This document shows positions 52,228 through 61,525 of a stretch of DNA of 64,000 bases, piece after piece. The DNA lies in contig NZ_JANUHB010000001.1 in the NCBI RefSeq assembly GCF_024756255.1, forward strand, positions 992,001 to 1,056,000, in the 5' to 3' direction. The position numbers and the translations under genes were made by a program. The DNA comes from Massilia agilis (GTDB lineage: Bacteria > Pseudomonadota > Gammaproteobacteria > Burkholderiales > Burkholderiaceae_D). How positions within the stretch are numbered: the stretch's first letter is position 1; each line of letters starts with the position of its first letter. Under the pieces are notes generated by a model. It had not been told where the DNA came from. It worked only from the letters and a program-made list of their open reading frames with translations, and ran no database searches.

Positions 52228-52839
52228 TTGGCCGGGATCACCCTCTTCGGCAACCGCGAGTCGGGCCACACCTACAAGGTGCGCCTGGCGCTGGCGCTCG
52301 CCGGCATCGACCATGGTTTCGAAGAGATCGACGTCGTCGGCACACCGCGCGAGGCGCGTCCCGAGCCATTTCGCCGCCTGGCCAAATACGGCGAGGTGCC
52401 GCTCCTGGTGCACGACGGCCAGCCCTACGTGCAGTCCAACGCCATCCTGCTGCACCTGGCCGGCCACACGCGCCGGCTTGGCGGCGAATCGGAAGAGCGC
52501 CTGGCGCGCGTGCGCGAGTGGCTGTTCTGGGAAGCGAACCGGATCGGCTTTTCGCTGCCGAACCTGCGCTGGCACACGCGCTTCGAGCCGGCGGAACCGG
52601 CAGTGCTGGCCATGCTGCGCCAGCGCTTTGACGCCGACATCGCGCGCCTGGGCCAGGAGTTCAGCGACGGCCGCGCCTTCATCCTTGGCGACACGCCGAC
52701 GGTGGCCGATTGTTCGCTGTGCGGCTACCTGTATTTCGCCGACCAGGCGCAGGTCACCGTGCCGGCAGCCGTGCAGGCCTGGCTCGAGCGCATCGCCGCC
52801 CTGCCCGGCTGGCGGCACCCTTACGGCTTCTACGCCTGA
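52228..52839 (+). CDS. Glutathione S-transferase family protein
   Basis: 203 aa. The thioredoxin-like N-terminal domain (1-80) reads ITLFGNRESGHTYKVRLALALAG, with the cis-Pro and Ser pair for glutathione in YGEVPLLVHDGQPYVQSNAILLHLA. The helical C-terminal domain carries the N-capping motif LGDTPTVADCSLCGYL. Start is a TTG at 52228, 2 nt after lexA, so it may be made by re-initiation and rise with the SOS response; this is inference. Substrate unknown. Confidence 0.87.
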   Translation: MAGITLFGNRESGHTYKVRLALALAGIDHGFEEIDVVGTPREARPEPFRRLAKYGEVPLLVHDGQPYVQSNAILLHLAGHTRRLGGESEERLARVREWLFWEANRIGFSLPNLRWHTRFEPAEPAVLAMLRQRFDADIARLGQEFSDGRAFILGDTPTVADCSLCGYLYFADQAQVTVPAAVQAWLERIAALPGWRHPYGFYA

Positions 52840-52843
52840 ACAC

Positions 52844-52949
52844 CGTCGCCCCGGCGAAAGCCGGGGTCCATGCTGAGTATGATCGGCTCGCGGCCGTTGC
52901 GGCGTACAACGCACGCTCGGCATGGGTCCCGGCCTTCGCCGGGACGACG
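52844..52949. repeat. REP-like paired palindrome, copy 7
   Basis: CGTCGCCCCGGCGAAAGCCGGGG and its facing arm GGCCTTCGCCGGGACGACG. The stem bases differ from other copies (GGCGAAAGCC for GCGCAGGCG) yet still pair. It lies between the convergent GST and Sel1-like genes. Confidence 0.85.
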
Positions 52950-52960
52950 TTCCCCTGCGC

Positions 52961-53725
52961 TTACTTCCCGGCCGGCGCGTAGTTGTTCTTGCGCGCGTCG
53001 ATGTCGCGCTGGCGCTGTTCGGACGGGCCGCCCTTCACGATCTCGTTGTGCTCGGCCACATAGGCCTCGGTGGCGCTGCGCCACGCCGCAAAGTCCGCCA
53101 GCACCAGCTTGGCCGACACTTTGGCCCCCTCCGCCACGTTGTCGTGCACCAGCGCCAGGTGCGCGGTCGCCTGCTCCATCTCCTGCTTGTTCATCAGCTT
53201 GGAAACGTCGGCCGGAATCAGCTTGGTCAGCGGCGACACCTCGTTCAGGTGCTCGACGAAGCGGTTGTAGCAGTCCTGCCAGGCCTGCACGCTCGCGCCG
53301 ACGCGCTCGATCTCGTCGTTCAGCTTGGACATGGCCGGGATACGCGGCGCGGGGCAGCGATACTGGCCGGAGCGCAGCTCCGAGCCGTCGTACTTGCTGA
53401 TCCAGTAGTCGATGTCGGCGCGGCGCGCGACGCGCTGCTTCATCACCTCAAGCGAGGCGATGGCCACCGCGTTACCCTTGGCGGCGGCCTTCGTGAACCA
53501 GCCTTGCGCCCTGGCTTCGTCCACCGCGCCGGCCTCGCCGTACCAGTACATCTCGCCCAAGTGCTGCTGCGCCTCGACGTTGCCGGCGTTGGCCAGCTTC
53601 GTGTACTTCTGCAGCGCTTGCGCGTACTCTTTTTTGGCGAACAGCGCGTTGGCATCGGCCAGCTCGTCGGCCAGCGCGGCGCCGCACAGGAACAGGGACA
53701 GGCAAAACAGGGCGGTCTTCTTCAC
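52961..53725 (-). CDS. Sel1-like repeat periplasmic protein, paralogue A
   Basis: 254 aa from a GTG at 53725 that gives a good signal peptide (MKKTALFCLSLFLCGAALA); an upstream ATG would put 14 extra residues before it. Residues 20-95 hold about two Sel1/TPR-type repeats (YAQALQKYTKLANAGNVEAQQHLGEMYWYGEAG). The rest is helical with Cys residues in QYRCPAP and AWQDCYNRFVEH. No function known. It is closely related to the next gene upstream and follows it on the same strand. Confidence 0.82.
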   Translation of the reverse strand: MKKTALFCLSLFLCGAALADELADANALFAKKEYAQALQKYTKLANAGNVEAQQHLGEMYWYGEAGAVDEARAQGWFTKAAAKGNAVAIASLEVMKQRVARRADIDYWISKYDGSELRSGQYRCPAPRIPAMSKLNDEIERVGASVQAWQDCYNRFVEHLNEVSPLTKLIPADVSKLMNKQEMEQATAHLALVHDNVAEGAKVSAKLVLADFAAWRSATEAYVAEHNEIVKGGPSEQRQRDIDARKNNYAPAGK

Positions 53726-53795
53726 GGTACGGGCACAGGTAGTGAACGATGCGCTCGATGATAACAAGATTGGCGCGCCCTGCTCAACCGCAGTG

Positions 53796-54569
53796 CTATT
53801 TGACGATCACCGTCTTCGGCGGCTGCGGCATGTTGCGGTTGACGTTGTCGCGCGCCAGCTCCGCTTCGCGCAGGCGCTGGGCCGTTTCCAGGTTCTGCTG
53901 GCGCACCCAGTCCTCGGTCGCCTTCTGCCAGTTGTCGAAGGCGGTGAGCGTGGCCTCTGCGGACACCTTGGCCTTGTCGCCCACGCGAGCGTACACCTCG
54001 GTCAGGCGGCGCTTGGCCTGCTCCATCTCGGCATCAGTCATCAGGTCCGCAATCTCGCCGGGAATGCGCTTGCCAACCGGGTAAACATCGTTCAGGTTCT
54101 TGACGAAGCCGTTGTAGCAGGCCTTCCACGCATTGACAGCGTCGGTGGTGGCCTTGATCTCCTGGTTGGTCGTCGACCTGGCCGGCACCGCCGGCGCCTT
54201 GCAGTCGAACTGGCCGCTGGCCAGGTCGGCGCCGTCGTAAGTGCTGGTCCAGTAGTTGATGTCGCCTAGGTGCTGCTGGCGCGCCCCCGTCATGCCGACG
54301 GCGGACTGCGCCTCCTTGTTGCCCGCCGCCGCAGCCTTGGCAAACAGCGCGTCGGCCCTGGGGCGGTCCACCGCCACGCCCTCGCCGTACCAGTACATCT
54401 GGCCGAGGCGCAGCTGCGCGCCGGCGTTGCCGGCGTCGGACATCCGGGTCAGCATCGCCACCGCTTGCGGGTAGGACTTCGATTCGAGCAGCTTGTTGAC
54501 GTCGGCCAGATCATCGGCCATGGCGGCGCCGCACACCGCCATGGCGAGGCAGAAGAGGTATTGTCGCAT
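53796..54569 (-). CDS. Sel1-like repeat periplasmic protein, paralogue B
   Basis: 257 aa with a signal peptide (MRQYLFCLAMAVCGAAMA). Two Sel1/TPR-like repeats (SYPQAVAMLTRMSDAGNAGAQLRLGQMYWYGEG) and a C-terminal half with FDCKAPAVPAR, VNAWKACYNGFVKNLNDVYPVGKRIP mirror paralogue A residue by residue in many places, including both Cys positions. The pair is a tandem duplication that has diverged. Role unknown; Sel1-like proteins often mediate protein contacts. Confidence 0.82.
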   Translation of the reverse strand: MRQYLFCLAMAVCGAAMADDLADVNKLLESKSYPQAVAMLTRMSDAGNAGAQLRLGQMYWYGEGVAVDRPRADALFAKAAAAGNKEAQSAVGMTGARQQHLGDINYWTSTYDGADLASGQFDCKAPAVPARSTTNQEIKATTDAVNAWKACYNGFVKNLNDVYPVGKRIPGEIADLMTDAEMEQAKRRLTEVYARVGDKAKVSAEATLTAFDNWQKATEDWVRQQNLETAQRLREAELARDNVNRNMPQPPKTVIVK

Positions 54570-54674
54570 TGCTGTTCCTGACGAGTGGTTGCAATGCTAC
54601 AGATACTATTCGTGCGCAAAAATGTTGCAAGAGGCGTTACAAATTTATGAAATTTGCCGCCCCGGCACCCGCAA

Positions 54675-55922
54675 TCAGGCGGCGCCGTCCAGCGCGCTGC
54701 CGAAGTCGTCCAGCAGGTCGGCCGTATCCTCGATACCCACCGAAACGCGGATCAGGGATTCGGCGATGCCCATGCTGGCGCGGCGCTCCGGCCCCATCTC
54801 GAAGAAGATCGTGTGCGCCACCGGGATCACCAGCGTGCGCGTGTCGCCCAGGTTCGACGCCGGGATGCCCAGCTTGAGCCGGTTCAGGTAGTCGAAGCAG
54901 TCGATGTCTTCGCGAAGCTCGAACGAGAACAGCGAGCCCGGTGCGCGGAACAGTTCGGATGCGACCTGGTGCTGCGGGTGCGATGCCAGGCCCGGGTAAT
55001 GCACGGCGGCGACGCGCTCGTCGGCTTCCAGCATGGTGGCCAGGGCCAGCGCGTTGGCGCAGGTGCGCTCCATGCGCAGGGCCAGCGTCTCGGCGCCCAC
55101 CGCGATGTGGTGCGCCGCTTCCGGCCCGAGCGACGCGCCAAAGTCGCGCAGCGCCTTGGCGCGCACCTGCGCCATGCCTTGCGCGCTTGGGGCCAGCTTG
55201 CGGAAGTTGGGAGCGATGTTCGGGTAGGCGGCCCAGTCGAACAGGCCGGTGTCGGTGAGCGCGCCGCCCAGTGCGATGCCGTGGCCGGCGATCGACTTGG
55301 TCAGCGCGTTGACCACCAGGCCCGCGCCCACGTTCTTGGGACGGAACAGGTACGGGGTGGTCATGGTGTTATCCACCACGAACAGCACGCCGCGCTCGCG
55401 GCACAGCGCACCGATGCGCGCCAGGTCGGCCACCTGGGTGCGCGGGTTGGCGATGGTCTCGACGAACACGAAGCGCGTGTTGGGCTTGAGCGCGGCCTCC
55501 ACGTTGGCCACATCGGTCGCGTCCACGAAGGACACGTCCACGCCCTGCCCCGCCGCCGTGTTCCACAGGCTGTTGGTATTCCCGAACAGGAAGCTGGACG
55601 AAACGATGTGGTCGCCCGCCTTGAGCAGCGCCTGGAACAGCGCGCCGATTGCACCCATGCCGGTGGCAAAGCAGATGGTGGCCACGCCGTCTTCCATCTT
55701 CGTGACCTTGTCCTCGAGCGCGGCCACGGTCGGGTTGCCCTGGCGGCCGTAGCGGAAGCCCGGCTCCTTGCCCTGGAAGACCGAGGCGAGCTGGCGCGCG
55801 TCGCCGTAGCCGAAGGTGACTGAGGTGTGGATGGGTTTGTGCAGCGAGCCCTGCTCGATCGGCTTGCGGCGGTCGTTGTGCAGGATGGTGGTGGTGAAGC
55901 CGTAGTGTTTGGTGTTGTTCAT
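54675..55922 (-). CDS. Cystathionine gamma-synthase family PLP enzyme
   Basis: 415 aa from the ATG at 55922 (MNNTKHYGFTTTILHNDRRK). The Cys/Met metabolism PLP family is shown by FRYGRQGNPTVAALEDKVTKMEDGVATICFATGMGAI, VVDNTMTTPYLFRPKNVGAGLVVNALTKSIAGHG (the Lys in LTKS binds PLP) and NLGDTRTLVIPVAHT. The exact reaction (O-acyl-homoserine sulfhydrylase, cystathionine synthase or lyase) cannot be set from sequence. In pseudomonads metZ follows purF in this place, so methionine synthesis is the best guess. A GTGGGC palindrome and about 90 nt separate it from purF. Confidence 0.85.
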   Translation of the reverse strand: MNNTKHYGFTTTILHNDRRKPIEQGSLHKPIHTSVTFGYGDARQLASVFQGKEPGFRYGRQGNPTVAALEDKVTKMEDGVATICFATGMGAIGALFQALLKAGDHIVSSSFLFGNTNSLWNTAAGQGVDVSFVDATDVANVEAALKPNTRFVFVETIANPRTQVADLARIGALCRERGVLFVVDNTMTTPYLFRPKNVGAGLVVNALTKSIAGHGIALGGALTDTGLFDWAAYPNIAPNFRKLAPSAQGMAQVRAKALRDFGASLGPEAAHHIAVGAETLALRMERTCANALALATMLEADERVAAVHYPGLASHPQHQVASELFRAPGSLFSFELREDIDCFDYLNRLKLGIPASNLGDTRTLVIPVAHTIFFEMGPERRASMGIAESLIRVSVGIEDTADLLDDFGSALDGAA

Positions 55923-55981
55923 GGCGTGTCGTTTGCGTTGGCGGGTGGGGGGGTCCCACGCGCCAACGATGTGCAAACGTC

Positions 55982-56010
55982 ACGCGTGGGCACAAGTGCC
56001 CACCCTACGG
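55982..56010. repeat. GTGGGC-type palindrome, copy 3
   Basis: CACGCGTGGGCACAAGTGCCCACCCTACG: an 8-bp stem GTGGGCAC/GTGCCCAC with AA centre, directly after the purF stop on the minus strand. Same family as the copies near 29081 and 31641. Confidence 0.75.
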
Positions 56011-56011
56011 G

Positions 56012-57538
56012 TTATTCGGCGGCGACGGGAGGGTTCAGCGCGAGCTGGTTGCGCGCTGCGTCCTCGACCACCGGCTTGCTCTTGGGGTTGTGGCGCGCCT
56101 GCTCGACGTTGTCGAGGTACTCCGGCGTCACGTCCCCGGTGATGTACACGCCGTCGAAGCACGAGGCCTCGAAGCTCGTGAGTGCCGGGTTCACGTCCGA
56201 GATCGAGCGCTTGAGCGCGTCCAGGTCCTGGTACACAAGATGGTCGGCGGTGATTTCCTTGCACACCTCTTCCACCGTGCGGCCGTAGGCGATCAGCTCG
56301 TCGCGGGTCGGCATGTCGATGCCGTACACGTTCGGGAAGATCACCGGCGGCGCGGCCGAGGCGAAGATCACCTTGCGCGCGCCGGCTTCACGCGCCATCT
56401 GCACGATCTCGCGGCTGGTGGTGCCGCGCACGATCGAGTCGTCCACCAGCAGCACGTTCTTGCCCTTGAACTCGGACGGGATGGCGTTGAGCTTCTGGCG
56501 CACCGATTTGCGGCGCTGGCCCTGGCCCGGCATGATGAAGGTGCGGCCGATGTAGCGGTTCTTGATGAAGCCTTCGCGGTACTCCACGCCCAGCTTGAGC
56601 GCGAGCTGGATCGCGGCCGGGCGCGAGGAATCGGGGATCGGCATGACCACATCGATTTCTTCGGCCGGGATCTCCTTGCGGATCTTCTCGGCCAGGTACT
56701 CGCCCATGCGCAGGCGGGTCGCGTACACCGAGGCGCCGTCGATCACCGAGTCCGGGCGCGCCAGGTACACGTATTCGAACACGCAGGGGTTGAGCGACGG
56801 GTTGTCGGCGCACTGGCGCGCGTGCAGCTGGCGGTCGTTATCGATGAACACCGCCTCGCCCGGCGCGATGTCGCGCATGAAGCGGAAACCCAGGCCTTCG
56901 AGCGCAACCGATTCGCTGGCCACCAGGTACTCCGGGCCGTCCTCGGTCTCGTTCACGCCGATGCACAGCGGGCGGATGCCGAACGGGTCGCGGAACGCCA
57001 AGAGGCCATGGCCTGAAATCTGCGCCACCACCGCGTAGGCGCCACGGGCGCGGCGGTGCACCATGGCGACCGCCTTGAACACGGCGTCCACGTCGAGCGT
57101 GAAGCCGGTGGAGGCTTCCTGCAGCTCGTGCGCTAGCACGTTGAGCAGCACCTCGGAATCCGAATCGGTGTTGATGTGACGGCGGTCCTTGCGGAACATC
57201 TCGTCCTTGAGCTCGGCCTGGTTGGTCAGGTTGCCGTTGTGCGCGAGGGTGATGCCGAACGGCGCGTTCACGTAGAACGGCTGGGCTTCTTCCTCGCTGG
57301 ACGAGCCTGCGGTCGGGTAGCGGCAGTGGCCGATGCCCGAGTTGCCGGCCAGCGAACGCATGTTCCGGGTGCGGAACACGTCGCGCACCAGGCCGTTGGC
57401 CTTGTACATCGAGAACATGCTGCTGTGGTTGGTTGCGATACCAGCCGCATCCTGGCCGCGGTGCTGCAGCAGCAGCAACGCGTCATACAAGAGCTGGTTG
57501 ACGGGGGTGTGCGAAACGACGCCGACGATGCCACACAT
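56012..57538 (-). CDS. purF: Amidophosphoribosyltransferase
   Basis: 508 aa. It makes 5-phosphoribosylamine from PRPP and glutamine, the first step of purine synthesis. MCGIVGVV gives the nucleophile Cys2 of the N-terminal glutaminase domain; [11 protein letters not shown] and AHNGNL are also there. The phosphoribosyltransferase PRPP loop is [16 protein letters not shown] (near 370). Full length. It lies 41 nt after cvpA, the classical partner. Confidence 0.96.
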   Translation of the reverse strand: MCGIVGVVSHTPVNQLLYDALLLLQHRGQDAAGIATNHSSMFSMYKANGLVRDVFRTRNMRSLAGNSGIGHCRYPTAGSSSEEEAQPFYVNAPFGITLAHNGNLTNQAELKDEMFRKDRRHINTDSDSEVLLNVLAHELQEASTGFTLDVDAVFKAVAMVHRRARGAYAVVAQISGHGLLAFRDPFGIRPLCIGVNETEDGPEYLVASESVALEGLGFRFMRDIAPGEAVFIDNDRQLHARQCADNPSLNPCVFEYVYLARPDSVIDGASVYATRLRMGEYLAEKIRKEIPAEEIDVVMPIPDSSRPAAIQLALKLGVEYREGFIKNRYIGRTFIMPGQGQRRKSVRQKLNAIPSEFKGKNVLLVDDSIVRGTTSREIVQMAREAGARKVIFASAAPPVIFPNVYGIDMPTRDELIAYGRTVEEVCKEITADHLVYQDLDALKRSISDVNPALTSFEASCFDGVYITGDVTPEYLDNVEQARHNPKSKPVVEDAARNQLALNPPVAAE

Positions 57539-57579
57539 GGTGCGCTCCTAAAAACAGGACTGCAAAGATGCAGAAATTT

Positions 57580-58068
57580 TCAAAACTGTACATGCTGCGC
57601 CAGCGCAGCAGGAAGAAAGGGTTTGACAGTGCGCGCGCCGGTCTCGGCCATGGGCGAGAGCAGCGCGTTCTTCCAGAAAGCCTGTTGGGGGATGGAAGTC
57701 ATCCCGCACAATATGACGCCCGCGAGCACGATTACAATCCCGCGCGCCAGGCCAAACAATCCGCCCAGCCCGCGGTCGGCCAGCGACAGGCCGGTGGCGG
57801 TCACCAGCGCAGCAATCGCAAGGCTCAGCAGGCCCATCAAAATTCGCACGCCGATGAACAGCGCAATAAAGGCAACGATCAGCCGCACCGACTCGCCCGG
57901 GATCATGCCAGGCAACATGGGGGCGAGCTTCGCGCCATAGGCGTTGGCCAGCACGAAGGCGACCACCCAGCCCAGCAGCGAAAGGATTTCCTTCACCAGG
58001 CCGCGCAGCGTGCTGATGATCACCGACGAGACCAGCACGAACAAGACTACGTAGTCAAAAATCGTCAC
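57580..58068 (-). CDS. cvpA: CvpA family membrane protein
   Basis: 162 aa with four membrane helices: FDYVVLFVLVSSVIISTLRGLVKEILSLLGWVVAFVLA is the typical opening. The start codon is GTG at 58068. CvpA is needed for colicin V production in E. coli and for envelope stress tolerance in several bacteria. Sits between the SPOR gene and purF as usual. Confidence 0.92.
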   Translation of the reverse strand: MTIFDYVVLFVLVSSVIISTLRGLVKEILSLLGWVVAFVLANAYGAKLAPMLPGMIPGESVRLIVAFIALFIGVRILMGLLSLAIAALVTATGLSLADRGLGGLFGLARGIVIVLAGVILCGMTSIPQQAFWKNALLSPMAETGARTVKPFLPAALAQHVQF

Positions 58069-58087
58069 GCCGCGCCAACCGTTCCCA

Positions 58088-59014
58088 TCATGCCGGCGAC
58101 AGCGCGCCGCTCAACCCGAGCTTGCCCAGCTTGGCGCGCACCTTTTCCGCTTCCTCGCGCGTGTACGGGCCCACCTTCACGCGGATCAGCTCATGGTACT
58201 TTTCCGTGAACGAGCGGATGCCGGCTTCGCGCAGCTTGGCCTGCAGCTCGGCGGCCTTCTCCTGGTTGCCCAGCGCGGCCACCTGCATCACGAACTTCTG
58301 GCCGGCCTCGTGCGCCTTGGCGTCTTCCTTGCCTTCGAGGATGGCCATGGCGCGCACGGCATCCTGCGGCGCTGCCTTGTCTTCCTTCTTCGCTGGCTTG
58401 TCCTTGGCGTCAAGCTTGGGTTCGGGCTTGGCCGCCTTGTCCTTGTGTTCTGGCTTGGGTGGCTCGGCCTTGGCACGCTCGGCCGGCTTGGGCGCGGCCT
58501 CGGGCTTGGGCGCCTCGGTCTTGGCCGGCGCAGCCTGCACCTCCGCGACCTTGCGCGCGGCCTCCACTGGCGGGACCGCCGGCTTGGGCTCGGGCGCCGG
58601 CTTGGGCGGTGGCGCGTCGAGCACCTCCTCGCCCTTGTCCACGCTCTGGCTTGCGGCCACAGTGGCCGAGGCGGAAGGCTCGGCCGGCATCGGCAGCGGC
58701 GCTGCCTTGTCCTTGGACGGAATCTGGATCGCGATGTCGCCGGCAAGCGGCCTGGGTTCGGAATCGAGCAGCATCGGCAGGCCCACGGCGGCGGCCAGCG
58801 CCAGCGCGATGGCGCCTACCAGGCGGCGGCGCGCACGCTTTTTCTCGGGGAGCACGGGATCGTCGGCACCGGCACGGCGGGCGGCGCCGCCCGCGTGCGA
58901 GGCCCGCTTGGCGCGGGCGCGCTCGGCGAATTCGTCGTCGGCGCGGGAAAAACGGCCACTAACTTCGGCGCTGCTGTCTTGGTTCTTTTTGCCCAGGAAC
59001 GAGAACAAGCCCAT
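58088..59014 (-). CDS. SPOR-domain protein, DedD-like
   Basis: 308 aa. One membrane helix (about 64-82, LVGAIALALAAAVGLPMLL) leaves a short basic cytoplasmic tail and a long periplasmic part. Residues 100-225 are a Pro/Ala/Lys/Glu-rich stalk with low complexity. The C-terminal SPOR domain (about 232-305, FVMQVAALGNQEKAAELQAKLREAG) binds glycan strands lacking stem peptides at the division site. Operon position between folC and cvpA matches dedD. Confidence 0.93.
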   Translation of the reverse strand: MGLFSFLGKKNQDSSAEVSGRFSRADDEFAERARAKRASHAGGAARRAGADDPVLPEKKRARRRLVGAIALALAAAVGLPMLLDSEPRPLAGDIAIQIPSKDKAAPLPMPAEPSASATVAASQSVDKGEEVLDAPPPKPAPEPKPAVPPVEAARKVAEVQAAPAKTEAPKPEAAPKPAERAKAEPPKPEHKDKAAKPEPKLDAKDKPAKKEDKAAPQDAVRAMAILEGKEDAKAHEAGQKFVMQVAALGNQEKAAELQAKLREAGIRSFTEKYHELIRVKVGPYTREEAEKVRAKLGKLGLSGALSPA

Positions 59015-59026
59015 GCGATTGTCAGG

Positions 59027-60325
59027 TCAGTGTAGAGAGTTTTTTCGGGCCGCCATCACACCGGCGACTGTATAGAAAGATCCAAAGACCACAATTCTAT
59101 CACCCTCTTTAGCCCGGCTCATCGCATCGGCAAAAGCTTCGCCCGGGTTGGCGAAGGCTTTGGCCGAAAATTCGTCGTCCTTGGCCCCGGCCGGACGCAG
59201 CGACTGCAGCTTGTGCGCCAGCTCCGCGGCATTGGCCGAACGCGGCGACGGCAGGTCGGTCACGCACCAGTGGTCCACGTACTGCGCCAGCGGCGCGACC
59301 ACGGCGTCGATGTCCTTGTCCTGCATGATGCCGAAGACCGCGTAGGTGAACGGATGAAAGCCCATGTTCCCCAGGTTCTGGGCCAGCGCCGCGGCCGCGT
59401 GCGGGTTGTGGGCCACGTCGTACACGATCGCCGGCCGGCCTGGCAGCACCTGGAAGCGGCCCGGCAGTTCGACCAGCGCCAGGCCCGCGCGCACTTCCTG
59501 CGCGCCGCATGGCAGCTGCAGGCGCAGCGCTTCCAGCGCGGCCAGCGCGGCCGAGGCGTTGAGCAGCTGGTTGGCGCCGCGCAGGGCCGGGTAGGCCAGC
59601 GAATTGCGGCGCTGCGCGCGTCCGGCGTAGCCCCATTGCTGCTTGTCGCCCTGGTAGTTGAAGTCGCGCCCGAGCAGCCACAGGTCGGCGCCGATGTCCT
59701 CGGCGTGCTTGATGAGCGACTTGGGCGGCATCGGGTCGCTGCAGATGGCGGGCTTGCCCGGCCTGAAGATGCCGGCCTTCTCCAGCCCGATCTCCTCGCG
59801 CGTCTCGCCCAGGTATTCCTTGTGGTCGATGTCGATGCTGGTGACCACGGCCACGTCCGCATCGACCACGTTGACCGCGTCCAGCCGGCCGCCCAGGCCC
59901 ACTTCGAGGATCGCCACGTCGATCGGCGCCTTCGAGAGCAGGTGCATGATCGCCAGCGTGGTGAATTCGAAGTAGGTGAGCGAGACCTCGCCGCGCACGC
60001 TTTCCACCGCGTTAAAGGCGGCGACCAGCTGCTCGTCGCTGGCGTTCTCGCCGTTCAGGCGCGCGCGCTCGTTGAAAGCCAAAAAGTGCGGCTTGATATA
60101 CAGGCCAACGCGGTAGCCCGACTGCAGCAGCATCGCTTCGAGCATGGCGCAGGTCGAGCCCTTGCCGTTGGTGCCGGCGACCATGATCACCGGGCACTTG
60201 AACGCGAGCTGCATGCGCTCCTTCACGGCACGCACGCGGTCAAGCCCCATGTCGATGTGGGTTTCGGCATGGCGCGACTCGAGCAGCGCCAGCCAGTCGG
60301 GCAAGGTGGTCGGGAGGTTTTGCAT
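59027..60325 (-). CDS. folC: Dihydrofolate/folylpolyglutamate synthase
   Basis: 432 aa from the ATG at 60325 (MQNLPTTLPDWLALLESRH). It joins glutamate to dihydropteroate and lengthens the folate tail. VMVAGTNGKGSTCAMLEAML is the P-loop; SLTYFEFTTLAIMHLL and GLGGRLDAVN are Mur-ligase-like signatures, and YDVAHNPHAAAAL is in the C-terminal domain. It is 12 nt from the SPOR gene. Confidence 0.95.
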   Translation of the reverse strand: MQNLPTTLPDWLALLESRHAETHIDMGLDRVRAVKERMQLAFKCPVIMVAGTNGKGSTCAMLEAMLLQSGYRVGLYIKPHFLAFNERARLNGENASDEQLVAAFNAVESVRGEVSLTYFEFTTLAIMHLLSKAPIDVAILEVGLGGRLDAVNVVDADVAVVTSIDIDHKEYLGETREEIGLEKAGIFRPGKPAICSDPMPPKSLIKHAEDIGADLWLLGRDFNYQGDKQQWGYAGRAQRRNSLAYPALRGANQLLNASAALAALEALRLQLPCGAQEVRAGLALVELPGRFQVLPGRPAIVYDVAHNPHAAAALAQNLGNMGFHPFTYAVFGIMQDKDIDAVVAPLAQYVDHWCVTDLPSPRSANAAELAHKLQSLRPAGAKDDEFSAKAFANPGEAFADAMSRAKEGDRIVVFGSFYTVAGVMAARKNSLH

Positions 60326-60401
60326 GGGATGTGATTGGTGGAGAGGCGCCTTGGGGGCGCACGGTGCGGACACCAGGGTCCGCACCGGGGGGACAGACTG
60401 T

Positions 60402-61274
<873 letters not shown>

Positions 61275-61525
61275 CTTCTCTCCTTTGCGGCAATTCTTGA
61301 AGTTGGCGGTAGTTTAGCCGCTACGGCCATGCTTGTCGAATTATTGCAATTGCGTCATTAAGCATTTGACATCTTCGCGCCGCGGGCACGATTGGCCACG
61401 CCTTCCGGCATCGTCTCCCCCACTTCGACCTTGCGTTCCGACAAGTAGTTTGATACAACACTTCGAGCGGCGCTGTCATTACGCGTCCAAGCATCCGTTC
61501 TCTTGCGTTAGGGAGTGTTTTTTCG

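Noticed and set aside
12501..52949. CRISPR array
   Set aside because: The repeats are single pairs scattered over 40 kb between genes, with unequal spacers and strong dyad symmetry; no cas genes.
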